Positions 9,131 to 17,749 of a stretch of 64,000 nucleotides of DNA are shown here, in pieces. Numbering within the stretch: position 1 is the stretch's first letter; each line of letters opens with the position of its first letter. Made by a program: the position numbers and the translations under genes. Source of the DNA: Nitrosomonas sp. Lineage in GTDB: Bacteria > Pseudomonadota > Gammaproteobacteria > Burkholderiales > Nitrosomonadaceae. The notes under the pieces are model-generated. The model was not told the origin of the DNA and ran no database searches. It was given only the letters and a program-made list of their open reading frames with translations. Where the stretch lies: assembly GCA_024281675.1 (NCBI GenBank), contig JAMXAG010000003.1:124001-188000 (forward strand), read 5' to 3'.

Positions 9131-9760
9131 ATGAAAATAGAAGTTAGTGCTGAAAAGCGCGTATTGCAGGGAAAGGGTGCGAGCCGCCGCCTGCGTAGAT
9201 CCGGCAAAGTGCCTGCGGTTGTGTATGGTGGAGATCAAGCAGCAGAATCGATAGAGATGGATCATAACGATTTGTTCTATAAACTAAAAATGGAAGCATT
9301 TCATGCATCAATTTTGTCCTTGAATATTTCTGGGAAATCGGAGCAAGTATTATTGCGCGATACGCAATGGCATCCATTCAAACAGCAAATATTACATATA
9401 GATTTTCAACGCGTTGATAAAAATAAGAAAATACATATGAAAGTGCCGTTGCACTTTGTCAATGCTGAAATTTCTCCGGGGGTAAAAGTTTCTGGTGGTA
9501 TCGTTTCACATATTTTGACGGAAGTGGATATCAGTTGTTTACCGAAAGATTTACCTGAATATATTTCGGTGGATTTGGCCGAAATGACAGCCGGACATTC
9601 TTTGCATTTAAGTGATCTGGTATTGCCAAAAGGTGTTGAGATTGTTGCCTTGACAAAAGGGGATAATTCTCCCGTGGCTACCATCGTGATTCCGCGGTCA
9701 GTGCTTTCTGAAGAAGATGCTGCCGCTGCAGGAACCAGTGCTGAGAAGAAAGCTGAATAA
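9131..9760 (+). CDS. rplY: 50S ribosomal protein L25, general stress (CTC) form
   Basis: Binds 5S rRNA in the large subunit. 209 residues, the long two-domain CTC type rather than the short 94-residue E. coli form. The N-terminal L25 domain begins [30 protein letters not shown] and the C-terminal TL5/CTC beta domain covers about 95-190 ([30 protein letters not shown]). An alanine- and glutamate-rich tail follows. AGGAGTGG lies 5-12 bases before the ATG. The order prs-rplY-pth is widely conserved. Confidence 0.96.
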   Translation: MKIEVSAEKRVLQGKGASRRLRRSGKVPAVVYGGDQAAESIEMDHNDLFYKLKMEAFHASILSLNISGKSEQVLLRDTQWHPFKQQILHIDFQRVDKNKKIHMKVPLHFVNAEISPGVKVSGGIVSHILTEVDISCLPKDLPEYISVDLAEMTAGHSLHLSDLVLPKGVEIVALTKGDNSPVATIVIPRSVLSEEDAAAAGTSAEKKAE

Positions 9761-9790
9761 AATACGTCAACGTTGATCTTATTGAGAGAG

Positions 9791-9825
9791 CTGCCGCCAT
9801 TTAAACGAATGCCGGCAGTTTTTAT
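9791..9825 (+). terminator. Rho-independent terminator after rplY
   Basis: CTGCCG (9791-9796) pairs with CGGCAG (9813-9818), followed by TTTTTATTTT. It lies 30 bases after the rplY stop, before pth, so pth may have its own promoter or depend on read-through. Confidence 0.7.
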
Positions 9826-9862
9826 TTTGATTGCATAGAATACTTCGTGTGTACCGTCTTGT

Positions 9863-10432
9863 ATGAAACTGATTGTTGGTCTGGGTAATCCTGGTAAAGA
9901 ATATGCCGGAACGCGCCATAACGCAGGATTTTATTGGATTGATCGATTGGCCGAAGCGCTTCGAATAACGCTAAAGTCCGAAGCTCGATTTCATGGAATA
10001 GCTGTACGCATTCAACAAAATAATCAAGAATGTTGGTTGCTGCAGCCGCAAACCTATATGAATGCGAGTGGTCGGGCTGTGATCGCATTGAGTCAATTTT
10101 ACAAAATTCATCCGGATGAAATAATGGTCGTTCACGATGAGTTAGATTTGCTTCCCGGTGAGGCCAAGTTAAAAAAAGGTGGTGGCTTGGGTGGTCATAA
10201 TGGCCTCAAAGATATTGCTGCAAAACTGGGGACGCAAGATTTCTGGCGTTTACGCATTGGCATTGGCCACCCTGGGGAACGTAGCGCCGTGGTCGGTTAT
10301 GTACTTCATCCGCCGAGAAAAGAAGAAGCGCAATTAATCGAGCAAGCGGTCGAAAAAAGCTTGGAAACTTGGCCGCTGATTGTGCAAAGTGACTGTCAAG
10401 CTGCAATGCTAAAGCTACATACTAAAACATAA
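9863..10432 (+). CDS. pth: Peptidyl-tRNA hydrolase
   Basis: Hydrolyses the ester bond of peptidyl-tRNAs released from stalled ribosomes and so recycles tRNA. 189 residues. Active-site residues are recognisable by alignment with the E. coli enzyme: LIVGLGNPG (3-11), catalytic His19 in TRHNAGF, Asn67 in YMNASG, Asp92 in VVHDELDL and Asn113 in GGHNGLKD. It follows rplY, with which it is syntenic in many proteobacteria, and precedes ychF by 31 bases. Confidence 0.97.
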   Translation: MKLIVGLGNPGKEYAGTRHNAGFYWIDRLAEALRITLKSEARFHGIAVRIQQNNQECWLLQPQTYMNASGRAVIALSQFYKIHPDEIMVVHDELDLLPGEAKLKKGGGLGGHNGLKDIAAKLGTQDFWRLRIGIGHPGERSAVVGYVLHPPRKEEAQLIEQAVEKSLETWPLIVQSDCQAAMLKLHTKT

Positions 10433-10463
10433 AAATTCCAAAACACACACTGGAACATAAATC

Positions 10464-11555
10464 ATGAGCCTTAAATGCGGTATTGTAGGACTGCCCAATG
10501 TCGGTAAATCCACGCTTTTCAATGCGTTGACAAAGGCAGGCATCGCTGCGGAAAACTACCCTTTTTGCACCATTGATCCAAACGTTGGTATCGTTGAAGT
10601 ACCGGATACGCGTCTGCAAAAATTATCGGATATCGTCAAACCGCAAAAAATACAACCGGCTATTGTTGAATTTGTCGATATCGCTGGCTTAGTTGCCGGG
10701 GCATCCAAAGGGGAAGGGCTCGGTAACAAATTTCTCGCCAATATCCGCGAAACCGACGGCATCGTCAACATGGTGCGCTGCTTCAGCGATGATAATGTCG
10801 TGCACGTTGCGGGTAAAGTCGATCCGATATCGGATATTGAGGTGATCCAAACCGAACTGTCTCTGGCTGATCTCGCCACCGTAGAAAAAGCCATTCAGCG
10901 CGAATCCAAAGTGGCCAAATCTGGCAACAAAGATGCCATTAAACTTTGTGCGTTACTGGAAATGGTGCAAGCGCATCTTGATCAAGGCAAACCCGCCAGA
11001 ACACTGGATTTGGATAAGGAACAAAAGCACTTGCTGCAACCGCTGTGCTTATTGACCGCAAAACCGGCGATTTACGTCGCCAATGTCGACGACCACGGCT
11101 TTGTAAACAATCCGCTGCTAACCCGCGTGCAGGAATATGCCGCACAAGAGGGCGCCCCGGTCGTCGCGATCTGCGCCGCGCTCGAAGCGGAAATCGCGGA
11201 ATTGTCCGACGAAGACAAGCAAATATTTTTAGCCGACTTGAATTTGGAAGAACCCGGCCTCAACCGCCTGGTGCGCGCCGGATATGAGCTGCTCGGGCTG
11301 CAAACTTATTTCACCGCCGGTGTCAAAGAAGTCCGCGCCTGGACCATTCATAAAGGCGACACAGCGCCACAGGCAGCCGGTGTCATTCATACCGATTTTG
11401 AAAAAGGCTTCATCCGCGCCGAAGTGATTAATTACGATGATTTTATTACGTATCATGGCGAGCAGGGTGCCAAGGAAGCCGGCAAAATGCGCCTCGAAGG
11501 CAAGGAATATATCGTCAAGGACGGCGATGTGATGCATTTCCGTTTCAACGTCTAA
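10464..11555 (+). CDS. ychF: Redox-regulated ribosome-associated ATPase YchF (Obg family)
   Basis: Obg-family P-loop protein (OLA1/YchF type) that binds ribosomes and prefers ATP to GTP. 363 residues. P-loop GLPNVGKST at 9-17, switch/G3 segment [19 protein letters not shown] (about 71-89), a helical coiled insertion (about 130-200) and a C-terminal TGS domain (about 280-363, with [16 protein letters not shown]). The 3' half is visibly more GC-rich than pth and prs upstream, grading into the accessory region. The last base of the stop codon is the first base of the inverted-repeat element that follows. Confidence 0.97.
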   Translation: MSLKCGIVGLPNVGKSTLFNALTKAGIAAENYPFCTIDPNVGIVEVPDTRLQKLSDIVKPQKIQPAIVEFVDIAGLVAGASKGEGLGNKFLANIRETDGIVNMVRCFSDDNVVHVAGKVDPISDIEVIQTELSLADLATVEKAIQRESKVAKSGNKDAIKLCALLEMVQAHLDQGKPARTLDLDKEQKHLLQPLCLLTAKPAIYVANVDDHGFVNNPLLTRVQEYAAQEGAPVVAICAALEAEIAELSDEDKQIFLADLNLEEPGLNRLVRAGYELLGLQTYFTAGVKEVRAWTIHKGDTAPQAAGVIHTDFEKGFIRAEVINYDDFITYHGEQGAKEAGKMRLEGKEYIVKDGDVMHFRFNV

Positions 11556-11697
11556 GGAAACTCTGAAAAACTACTGCGCTCTGCCATGATGCATTGAAAT
11601 CAGGTTCAAAATGCTCATTTACTATCTGTAAATTGCGCTTTTTCACCTGATTTCGCCTTGCCTGCCCGTCGCTCGTTACCTTTTTCAGAGCTTTCCT
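11555..11697. repeat. MITE-like inverted-repeat element, copy 1
   Basis: 143-bp non-coding element bounded by near-perfect inverted ends: AGGAAACTCTGAAAAA (11555-11570) and TTTTTCAGAGCTTTCCT (11681-11697), differing by one extra base. A second copy with clearly similar interior lies at 52390-52537: both contain AGG-TCA-AATGCTC-like and TTACTAT..TAAA.TGCGCTTTT blocks in the same order. No open frame inside. It begins in the ychF stop codon. Confidence 0.7.
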
Positions 11698-11707
11698 AAA
11701 TAGTAGA

Positions 11708-11790
11708 TATGTCGCAAAAACAGAAAATTTGCGACATACTCGATTGACCTGTCGCTGTGAACGACATAAACTGACGACGTGTCGCAAAAA
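11708..11790. promoter_or_regulatory. Array of TGTCG inverted repeats upstream of the Fic gene
   Basis: Three inverted pairs in 80 bases: a perfect 11-bp arm pair TATGTCGCAAA / TTTGCGACATA (11708-11718 and 11728-11737), TGTCG / CGACA (11750-11754 and 11762-11766) and the compact CGAC-GT-GTCG (11775-11784) followed by CAAAAA. The last site ends about 20 bases before the fic ATG. The Fic protein carries a winged-helix domain, so autoregulation is a reasonable inference. Confidence 0.55.
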
Positions 11791-11805
11791 TGAAAAAATT
11801 AAACC

Positions 11806-12909
11806 ATGATTGCCTGGCGTCCGGATCAACCTTACAACGACCTACCGCTGTTGCTTCCCGCAGCTGAGCTGGAAACACGCACGGTGCTGAAACAGTGTAT
11901 CGCCGCCCGGGCGGCACTGGCAGAACTTAAGCAGGCTGCTGAACTCATCCCCAATCAGGGTGTTTTGATCAATGTCTTGCCGCTGCTTGAGGCCCAAGCC
12001 AGCTCGGAAATCGAAAACATTGTTACCACTGCCGACCGGCTGTTTCAGTTTCAAAGCGCAAACGAGTATGCTGACCCAGCCACACGCGAAGCCCTGCGCT
12101 ATAGCAGTGCACTGCTGGAAGGGTTCCAAGCATTAAAGCGACACCCGCTGAACACCCGCACCGCAGAACAAGTATGCACACGCATTAAGGGCATGGACAT
12201 GCAAGTGCGGCGCGTGCCCGGAACGGCACTGGCCAATCAGGCCACTGGTGAAGTGATCTATACACCGCCCGCCGGGGAAGACCTGCTGCGTACCAAATTG
12301 GCCAACTGGGAACGTTACCTGCACGAAGCACGCGAAATCGATCCGCTAATCCGCATGGCAGTCGGGCATTATCAATTCGAGGCGATTCATCCGTTCACCG
12401 ATGGCAATGGCCGCACCGGGCGCGTGCTGAATAGCCTATTTCTAATCCAGGAAGACTTGCTGACGCTGCCCATTCTGTATCTGAGTCGCTACATCATCAA
12501 GAACAAAACCGAGTATTACCGCCTGCTGCTCGATGTCACACGCGACCAAGCATGGGAACCGTGGATTATTTTCTTGCTACACGGCATTGAAGACACCGCA
12601 CGCTGGACTATCGCTAAGATTGCCGCAATCCGCACTCTCTCAGGATTCACAATTGATTATTTGAAGCAGAAAGCACAAAAAATCTACAGTCGCGAGTTGG
12701 TCGACTTGATCTTCGATCTGCCATACTGCCGGATTCAGAACCTGGTTGAAAAAAACATCGCCGGACGCCAAGCCGCCTCGCGCTATCTTAAACAACTGGC
12801 AGACATCGGTGTGCTTGAGGAAAGAACTATCGGGCGCGAAAAACTCTTTATTCATCCCAAGCTGATGTATTTACTGACGCGGGATGACAATGCCGTGACG
12901 CCCTATTGA
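11806..12909 (+). CDS. Fic-domain protein (putative AMP-transferase) with winged-helix C-terminus
   Basis: 367 residues. An N-terminal Fic_N region carries a class II self-inhibition motif of the form S/TxxxEG/N at Ser66-Glu70-Asn71 (ASSEIEN). The Fic core has the complete catalytic motif [12 protein letters not shown] at 195-206, so AMP-transfer (or related nucleotide transfer) to a protein target is likely. A winged-helix DNA-binding-like segment follows at about 300-360 ([20 protein letters not shown]). The family acts on translation, topology or host proteins depending on the member; the target here is unknown. Codon use is GC-rich against the AT-rich gene that follows, suggesting transfer. 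The ATG at 11806 follows the TGTCG repeat array. Confidence 0.9.
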   Translation: MIAWRPDQPYNDLPLLLPAAELETRTVLKQCIAARAALAELKQAAELIPNQGVLINVLPLLEAQASSEIENIVTTADRLFQFQSANEYADPATREALRYSSALLEGFQALKRHPLNTRTAEQVCTRIKGMDMQVRRVPGTALANQATGEVIYTPPAGEDLLRTKLANWERYLHEAREIDPLIRMAVGHYQFEAIHPFTDGNGRTGRVLNSLFLIQEDLLTLPILYLSRYIIKNKTEYYRLLLDVTRDQAWEPWIIFLLHGIEDTARWTIAKIAAIRTLSGFTIDYLKQKAQKIYSRELVDLIFDLPYCRIQNLVEKNIAGRQAASRYLKQLADIGVLEERTIGREKLFIHPKLMYLLTRDDNAVTPY

Positions 12910-13465
12910 TTACTGGCGAATGCATATTGCGCTCTTGAACTTTTGCTTTCTTAGAAACTGCCGATTGGCGTTGGCTTCCTGGCCCCTTGTCGGCATCTAC
13001 CTCCAGTGTGATGGTCTTTTTAGGGCATGCCGCTGACTCAATCAGCGTGGCATCAATTACCGCTCCCGTCGCACCCTTGATCATCAATCCGTGTGATTGA
13101 AGCTGTTCATTAATAGAGGCCAGCAGATCATCCAGCCGGTTACGGAATCGACACAGGGAGGGTGGTTTCGTCCGGTATTGCATCTGACAAGAAGAATCCA
13201 CAAAATTGCAGAAAATCAATGCGTACACACAGCGCTTGCTCCATGCCGCATCTGATAAACTATGCCACTGACCCAGCAGGATCGCTTTGAACATCAACAA
13301 CCCATCAAACGGTTCCTGTCTTCCATCATGCGATAACTCGCGCTTGTATAAACTCGTAAGCTTCGGACGTAATTCCTCCCATACAATCAGGGTATCAATC
13401 TTCATCAGCACACTGTCTCGCTTCAATCGCTGTGCCAATTCCAGTGTTCCAAAACTCATCCGCAT
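12910..13465 (-). pseudogene. IS5-family transposase remnant (N-terminal part only)
   Basis: From the ATG at 13465 the minus strand encodes an IS5-type transposase start: MRMSFGTLELAQRL, the region ELSHDGRQEPFDGLLMFKAI, LLGQWHSLSDAAWSKR, SLCRFRNRLDDL and the beginning of the catalytic domain GATGAVIDATLIESA with its first Asp. The DDE core beyond about residue 175 is missing: the frame runs into the 3' end of fic and stops at 12848. IS5-type proteins are usually 300 residues or more, so this is a truncated, inactive copy. Left boundary is approximate. Confidence 0.75.
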
Positions 13466-13520
13466 CTTTTGCTCGAACCGTTTTTTAACACTTCTATTTT
13501 AGTTGGTTATTGCATTGACA

Positions 13521-13543
13521 GGGGAGGTTGTGCAGGAGTCTTT
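13521..13543. repeat. Candidate surviving IS terminal repeat
   Basis: On the minus strand this reads AAGACTCCTGCACAACC followed by CCCC, resembling IS5-group ends (a GAGACnnnTGCACAACC-like pattern as I remember it). It lies about 55 bases upstream of the transposase start, the right place for the left end of the element. No matching second end is seen. Confidence 0.35.
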
Positions 13544-13748
13544 CTGAGATTATCGCTGCTTACACCGTCAGCGACCGTGGAATAAGTGATGGTAACCAGA
13601 ATACGCTTTGCGAGTAAGTATTAGAATCAGATGTGACAAGCGGATCTTTAGATTTATACATTGTACTTCTATAGTGTTTTTATTTAAGAATCTGATTTGT
13701 TGTAGAATTGTCTGTATGGCGCACATTTCTAATTTCTGGAGAATGATA

Positions 13749-14837
13749 GTGAATTGGGCTGAAAAAATTGGGAGTTACATGACGAATGGATGGGGTCTTA
13801 TAAAAAGATTTATTTGCAAAGATCATACTCCTAAAGGCCAAGTAGTCACTAACAATTACACCTATAATTTCAATGACACAAATATTGATACATTCGTACA
13901 ATCCTCTGATGCTTTGTATGAAGCTAATAAAACAAACTACTCACTAGAAGCACAAGCAACAGCACTTGAGAGAGTGGAGGATGTTAACAAAAAGTTATTT
14001 CACGAGCTAAGTGAAAGAAATCCAGAAGGAATCAAAGAATTCAAAGATCCTGCAATACAAGAAGCCTTATTCAAAATCCAAAAGTATTATGCATTAAGCG
14101 GAGACCCGATACTCTGTGACATACTTACAGATATCTTGGTTGAACGAGTTTTCAATATAAACAGAGATACTACTCAAATAAGCCTGACTGAAGCCATAGA
14201 TATTTTACCTAAACTTACATCCAGCCAACTAAAAATAGTTACATTGGCATGGCTTCTGAAAACAGAATCATTTAAGGTATGTAAAAGCTATTTGGATATA
14301 ATTGATTATTTTGAAAGAATTCTTTGTCCACTTGCGGAAGAAATAACAGCCAACGCTAACTATTATAATGAATATAGTCAACTTGAGTATCTGAGATGTT
14401 TTTTGTGGAGATCAAATACTAGCACACCTATAGAAAATAATATTCTTGAAGCATGTAGATCGTATTTTAGTAGAGAATTTATGCTGGAAGAGATCAAAAA
14501 CTTGGTTAGCAGATACAGTTACCATGCAAAATTTGATGAATTGTTTACCACGAGTATTTTTGATTCTCAGAAACTACAATTGAAGACCCCTTATGAGGAA
14601 ATGCTAGCTAAAATTATTGAAGGACTTGAAATCTCGAGAGAAGAGGGTCATGAAATAAGAAGTTTATTTCGTAATTTTAAATTTATGTCGAATCAGCATC
14701 TCGAAGCGCATCTCACAAGTAAACTACCCAATTATTATAAGGTTTCTGATATTGCATCTCATCTATCAACTCTAGAATTGACGAATGTTGGTATTGTGAT
14801 TGCTCAAGCAAATTATAGAAGAATGAATAAAAAGTAG
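13749..14837 (+). CDS. LPO_1073/Vpar_1526-like protein of unknown function
   Basis: Soluble, mostly helical protein of about 362 residues from the start I favour: GTG at 13749, with GGAGA at 13738-13742 six bases upstream. The frame is open from 13608, and ATGs at 13716 and 13743 are alternatives. Features: an N-terminal amphipathic or weakly hydrophobic stretch (NWAEKIGSYMTNGWGLIKRF), then NYTYNFNDTNID, then a core containing IQKYYALSGDPILCDILTDILVER. I recognise this core as like proteins named LPO_1073/Vpar_1526, which have no established biochemical role. The gene is clearly more AT-rich than its neighbours, a sign of transfer. No catalytic motif was identified. Confidence 0.7.
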   Translation: MNWAEKIGSYMTNGWGLIKRFICKDHTPKGQVVTNNYTYNFNDTNIDTFVQSSDALYEANKTNYSLEAQATALERVEDVNKKLFHELSERNPEGIKEFKDPAIQEALFKIQKYYALSGDPILCDILTDILVERVFNINRDTTQISLTEAIDILPKLTSSQLKIVTLAWLLKTESFKVCKSYLDIIDYFERILCPLAEEITANANYYNEYSQLEYLRCFLWRSNTSTPIENNILEACRSYFSREFMLEEIKNLVSRYSYHAKFDELFTTSIFDSQKLQLKTPYEEMLAKIIEGLEISREEGHEIRSLFRNFKFMSNQHLEAHLTSKLPNYYKVSDIASHLSTLELTNVGIVIAQANYRRMNKK

Positions 14838-15073
14838 TTGCAAATCCGACTCACCATTCGGCGGCTATACAGATCAAGAACCACCGCCGGATACAACCAG
14901 CCAGCATCGGCCTGGATATAGATTCACTTATTCTATTCACGCACGATTAGGTACGTCAGGCAGGGTATTTCGGTTGAATAAATTTCAATATTCTCATCTT
15001 AGGCTGAGTTGAATACCTTCTTAACGTTGTGACATTTTTTCCTGGCACATCCTACCTCGGGTATATCTACTCC
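14838..15073. other. Non-coding stretch after the LPO_1073-like gene
   Basis: Together with the palindrome that follows, this forms a 345-base gene-free gap between convergent genes. I see no RNA gene or open frame of interest. Confidence 0.4.
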
Positions 15074-15152
15074 ACCTGGTCAAGTAAAACCGGACAACCC
15101 AGTTAAGCTATTTTCTCTTAACTGTGGAATGTCCGGATCCATTAGACCAGGT
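15074..15152. repeat. 79-bp interrupted palindrome
   Basis: Nested inverted blocks: ACCTGGTC/GACCAGGT at the ends (15074-15081, 15145-15152), CCGGACA/TGTCCGG (15090-15096, 15130-15136) and AGTTAAG/CTTAACT (15101-15107, 15117-15123). The outer two pairs share one exact centre of symmetry near 15113; the inner pair is offset by one base. The ends resemble insertion-sequence termini facing one another. Lying between convergent genes, it could also act as a bidirectional transcription stop. Confidence 0.7.
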
Positions 15153-15182
15153 CAGCATTTATTGTCGTACGCTTGAGGTATT

Positions 15183-15689
15183 TCAAGGGTAATTAGGCAG
15201 TCCTTGTATTTTGAAGCCCGCTTTAATTCCTCGTTCCATAAACCAGCCTTGATTCATTTCTAACGCAAAGCGGACAGGGCGATTTGAACAATGCGTATTT
15301 TCTGTTTCCGGTTGCATATCTTTTGTGTTGACTATCGTGCCATCATCAGAGATGAATGCAATGGTGAGGGGGATTAACGTATTACGCATCCAAAAACAGC
15401 GAATTTCCAATCGATCATAAATAAACAGCATGCCTTCATGGCTACCCATGGACTGACGGTACATTAACCCAATTGCTTGTTCTTGCGTGGTACGAGCAAT
15501 TTCTGCCTGAATCACATGGATACGGGTTGTCAATTCGATAACGGGCAAGCGCGGTTGCGGTCCGTTTTGTGCGTAAACGGTTATAGGTATTACAAAGCTC
15601 AAAAACAACAGAATCTGCCAAGGAAGCAAATGTATTGGATTGCGGTCAATGGAGTGAGCGGTTTTTTGAAATGTGTTTTTAACAAGCAT
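15183..15689 (-). CDS. DUF192 family periplasmic protein
   Basis: 168 residues with a membrane-targeting segment at about 23-40 (LLPWQILLFLSFVIPITVYA) that reads as a signal peptide. The mature part matches the DUF192 pattern: QAEIARTTQEQAIGLMYRQS, MLFIYDRLEIRCFWMRNTL, PLTIAFISDDGTIVNTKDMQ and CSNRPVRFALEMNQGWF. The family is widespread and its biochemical role is unsettled. ATG at 15689. Upstream, the divergent-free gap to darP is only 36 bases, so the two may be co-transcribed in the order darP then this gene. Confidence 0.88.
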   Translation of the reverse strand: MLVKNTFQKTAHSIDRNPIHLLPWQILLFLSFVIPITVYAQNGPQPRLPVIELTTRIHVIQAEIARTTQEQAIGLMYRQSMGSHEGMLFIYDRLEIRCFWMRNTLIPLTIAFISDDGTIVNTKDMQPETENTHCSNRPVRFALEMNQGWFMERGIKAGFKIQGLPNYP

Positions 15690-15725
15690 AATCGTAGAAT
15701 AAAAAATATAACAGATGCCTATGAC

Positions 15726-16259
15726 TCAGTTCTTTTCAATCACCAGTTGTAAGGTTTGAAAGAGCTGGCGATAGCTTTTGGGCGGTTTATTCGCGGTTTT
15801 TTCTTTGTGTGTGTTGCGTATCAAAACACGTAATTGCTGCAAATCCGCGTTGGGGTGTTTTTGTGCAAACTCGGTGAATGCGGCATCATCGTTTAACAGC
15901 CGTTCGCGCCAACGCTCCAAATGGTGCAACCGGGCTGTTTGTTGTAAAGAGGTTTGATTCCACGTAGCTAGTTTTTCCTGAATGGGTGATACATCGACTT
16001 GGCGCATCAGTTTACCGATATATTGCAGTTGTCTGCGGCGTGCGCCATGTTTATCAATCGTTCGTGCGAAGCGGATGGCATCTGCAAGATTTTCAGGTAA
16101 ATCGAATTCAGCTAATTTCTTTGCATCCAATTCAACCAATCGTTCACCGATTTCTTGTAGAGCGTGCATATCCTTTTTCAGCTTTGTTTTACTAGGACTT
16201 GCGTATGGATCACTGGCTTCGTGGTGATCGGTGTATGGTTCTTGTGAAGTTTTGGGCAC
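15726..16259 (-). CDS. darP: Ribosome-associated protein DarP (YjgA, DUF615)
   Basis: 177 residues. The family takes part in late 50S subunit assembly. Typical features: an acidic start, SKTKLKKDMHALQEIGERLV, the FDLPENLADAIRFARTI segment, RRRQLQYIGKLMRQVD (about 75-90) and HLERWRERLLNDDAAFTEF (about 113-131), and a C-terminal PKSYRQLFQTLQ. The start is GTG at 16259. It is divergent from pmbA, a pairing seen in many beta- and gammaproteobacteria. Confidence 0.93.
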   Translation of the reverse strand: MPKTSQEPYTDHHEASDPYASPSKTKLKKDMHALQEIGERLVELDAKKLAEFDLPENLADAIRFARTIDKHGARRRQLQYIGKLMRQVDVSPIQEKLATWNQTSLQQTARLHHLERWRERLLNDDAAFTEFAQKHPNADLQQLRVLIRNTHKEKTANKPPKSYRQLFQTLQLVIEKN

Positions 16260-16371
16260 GGTTGTCAGGCTGTATAATGTGGTACTCAGAAGCTGCTATC
16301 ATAACGCTTTTGTTTAATTCTATTCCAAGGATTTAATTTTTTCGGTTTATTTCTTGACCAAGAACCCATTT

Positions 16372-17730
16372 ATGAGTGATCTTACCGTTTCCACCAGTCG
16401 ATTTTCCTATCCATTCACCACGTTGCAGCAAATTGCCCGAGATATCCTGACGCAGGCTAAGCAGGGTGGCGCTACCGCTTGTGAAACCAATGTTTCAGAC
16501 GGTTTCGGTCAAACAGTTACGGTTCGTCAAAGCACAGTTGAAACAATTGAATATAATCGCGACAAAGGTTTGTCAGTAACAGTTTATTTGGGACAAAAAC
16601 GTGGTAATGCCAGTACTTCGGATTTTTCCCCACAAGCTATTCGTGATACGGTAGCAGCGGCTTTATCCATTGCGCGTTACACGGCCGAAGACGACTGTGC
16701 CGGGCTTGCGGAAAAAGATCGGTTAGCGCGCGACTACCCCCAGTTGGCGTTGTATTTTCCTTGGCAATTATCGGTTGAGCAAGCGATTGAATTGGCTAAA
16801 GAATGTGAGCAAGCCGGTTTTGCGGCTGATCCGAAAATTACTAACTCGGAAGGTGCGACGGTATCAACCAGTGAATCGCAATTCATTTATGCTAATAGCT
16901 TGGATTTTATGGGTGGATATCCGGTATCTCGCCATAGCGTGAGTTGTGCATTGATTGCCGAGCACAATGAAAGCAAACAACGTGATTACTGGTATAGCGT
17001 TGCGCGAGATGCTGTTGATTTAGAGTCGGCCCAAGAAATAGGAAGAAAAACAGGGTTACGTAGCGCAGCCCGTTTGGGTGCTAGAAAAATTGCTACTTGT
17101 GAAGTACCAGTGATATTTGAAGCGCCGATTGCTTCAAGCTTGATCGGACACTTTGCATCCGCAATTAGCGGTGGTAGCTTGTATCGCAAATCTTCTTTTT
17201 TACTCGATAGCATCGGTGAACAAGTTTTCGCGCCAGATATTCAAATTCTAGATTTGCCATATTTGCCCAAGGGCCTTGGCAGCGGCCCATTTGACGAAGA
17301 TGGTGTGGCAACGATGGAACGGAAAATAGTTGAGAACGGTATCGTGCAAGGCTATTTTCTCGGCAGTTATTCGGCACGAAAATTGAAGATGGACACCACT
17401 GGCAATGCTGGCGGCGCGCATAATTTAATCATTCAAAGCGCAAACACACTCGATGTTCCGGCGTTACTGAAAAAACTGCATACCGGTTTGTTAGTAACAG
17501 AACTATTGGGGCACGGTGTCAACGGTGTAACAGGGGATTATTCGCGCGGGGCTTCGGGTTTCTGGGTGGAAAATGGCCGTATAGCTTATCCGGTTGAGGA
17601 AATCACCATCGCGGGCAATTTGAAAGATATCTACCGCGGAATTTTAGCGATCGGTGATGATGTCATTGTGCGTGGCTCAAAACAAAGTGGTTCTATTTTA
17701 ATTGATCGAATGACGGTTGCGGGCGATTGA
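16372..17730 (+). CDS. pmbA: Metalloprotease-related protein PmbA (TldE)
   Basis: TldD/PmbA-family protein; with TldD it forms a heterodimeric metalloprotease that clears unfolded peptides and processes some modified peptides. TldD carries the zinc site, and no TldD gene is in this window. About 452 residues from the ATG at 16372, preferred over an upstream in-frame TTG at 16354. Typical segments: GGATACETNVSDGFGQTVTV (about 25-45), the central DRLARDYP, PVIFEAPIASSLIGHFASAI (about 250) and GHGVNGVTGDYSRGASGFWV (about 383-403). The TRAP permease gene starts about 20 bases after its stop. Confidence 0.95.
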   Translation: MSDLTVSTSRFSYPFTTLQQIARDILTQAKQGGATACETNVSDGFGQTVTVRQSTVETIEYNRDKGLSVTVYLGQKRGNASTSDFSPQAIRDTVAAALSIARYTAEDDCAGLAEKDRLARDYPQLALYFPWQLSVEQAIELAKECEQAGFAADPKITNSEGATVSTSESQFIYANSLDFMGGYPVSRHSVSCALIAEHNESKQRDYWYSVARDAVDLESAQEIGRKTGLRSAARLGARKIATCEVPVIFEAPIASSLIGHFASAISGGSLYRKSSFLLDSIGEQVFAPDIQILDLPYLPKGLGSGPFDEDGVATMERKIVENGIVQGYFLGSYSARKLKMDTTGNAGGAHNLIIQSANTLDVPALLKKLHTGLLVTELLGHGVNGVTGDYSRGASGFWVENGRIAYPVEEITIAGNLKDIYRGILAIGDDVIVRGSKQSGSILIDRMTVAGD

Positions 17731-17749
17731 GCGACCTGAATTGCTGAGA

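Noticed and set aside
13608..13748. N-terminal 47 residues of the LPO_1073-like frame
   Set aside because: Basic and Cys-rich stretch without ribosome site; GTG at 13749 is better supported. ATG 13716 cannot be fully excluded.
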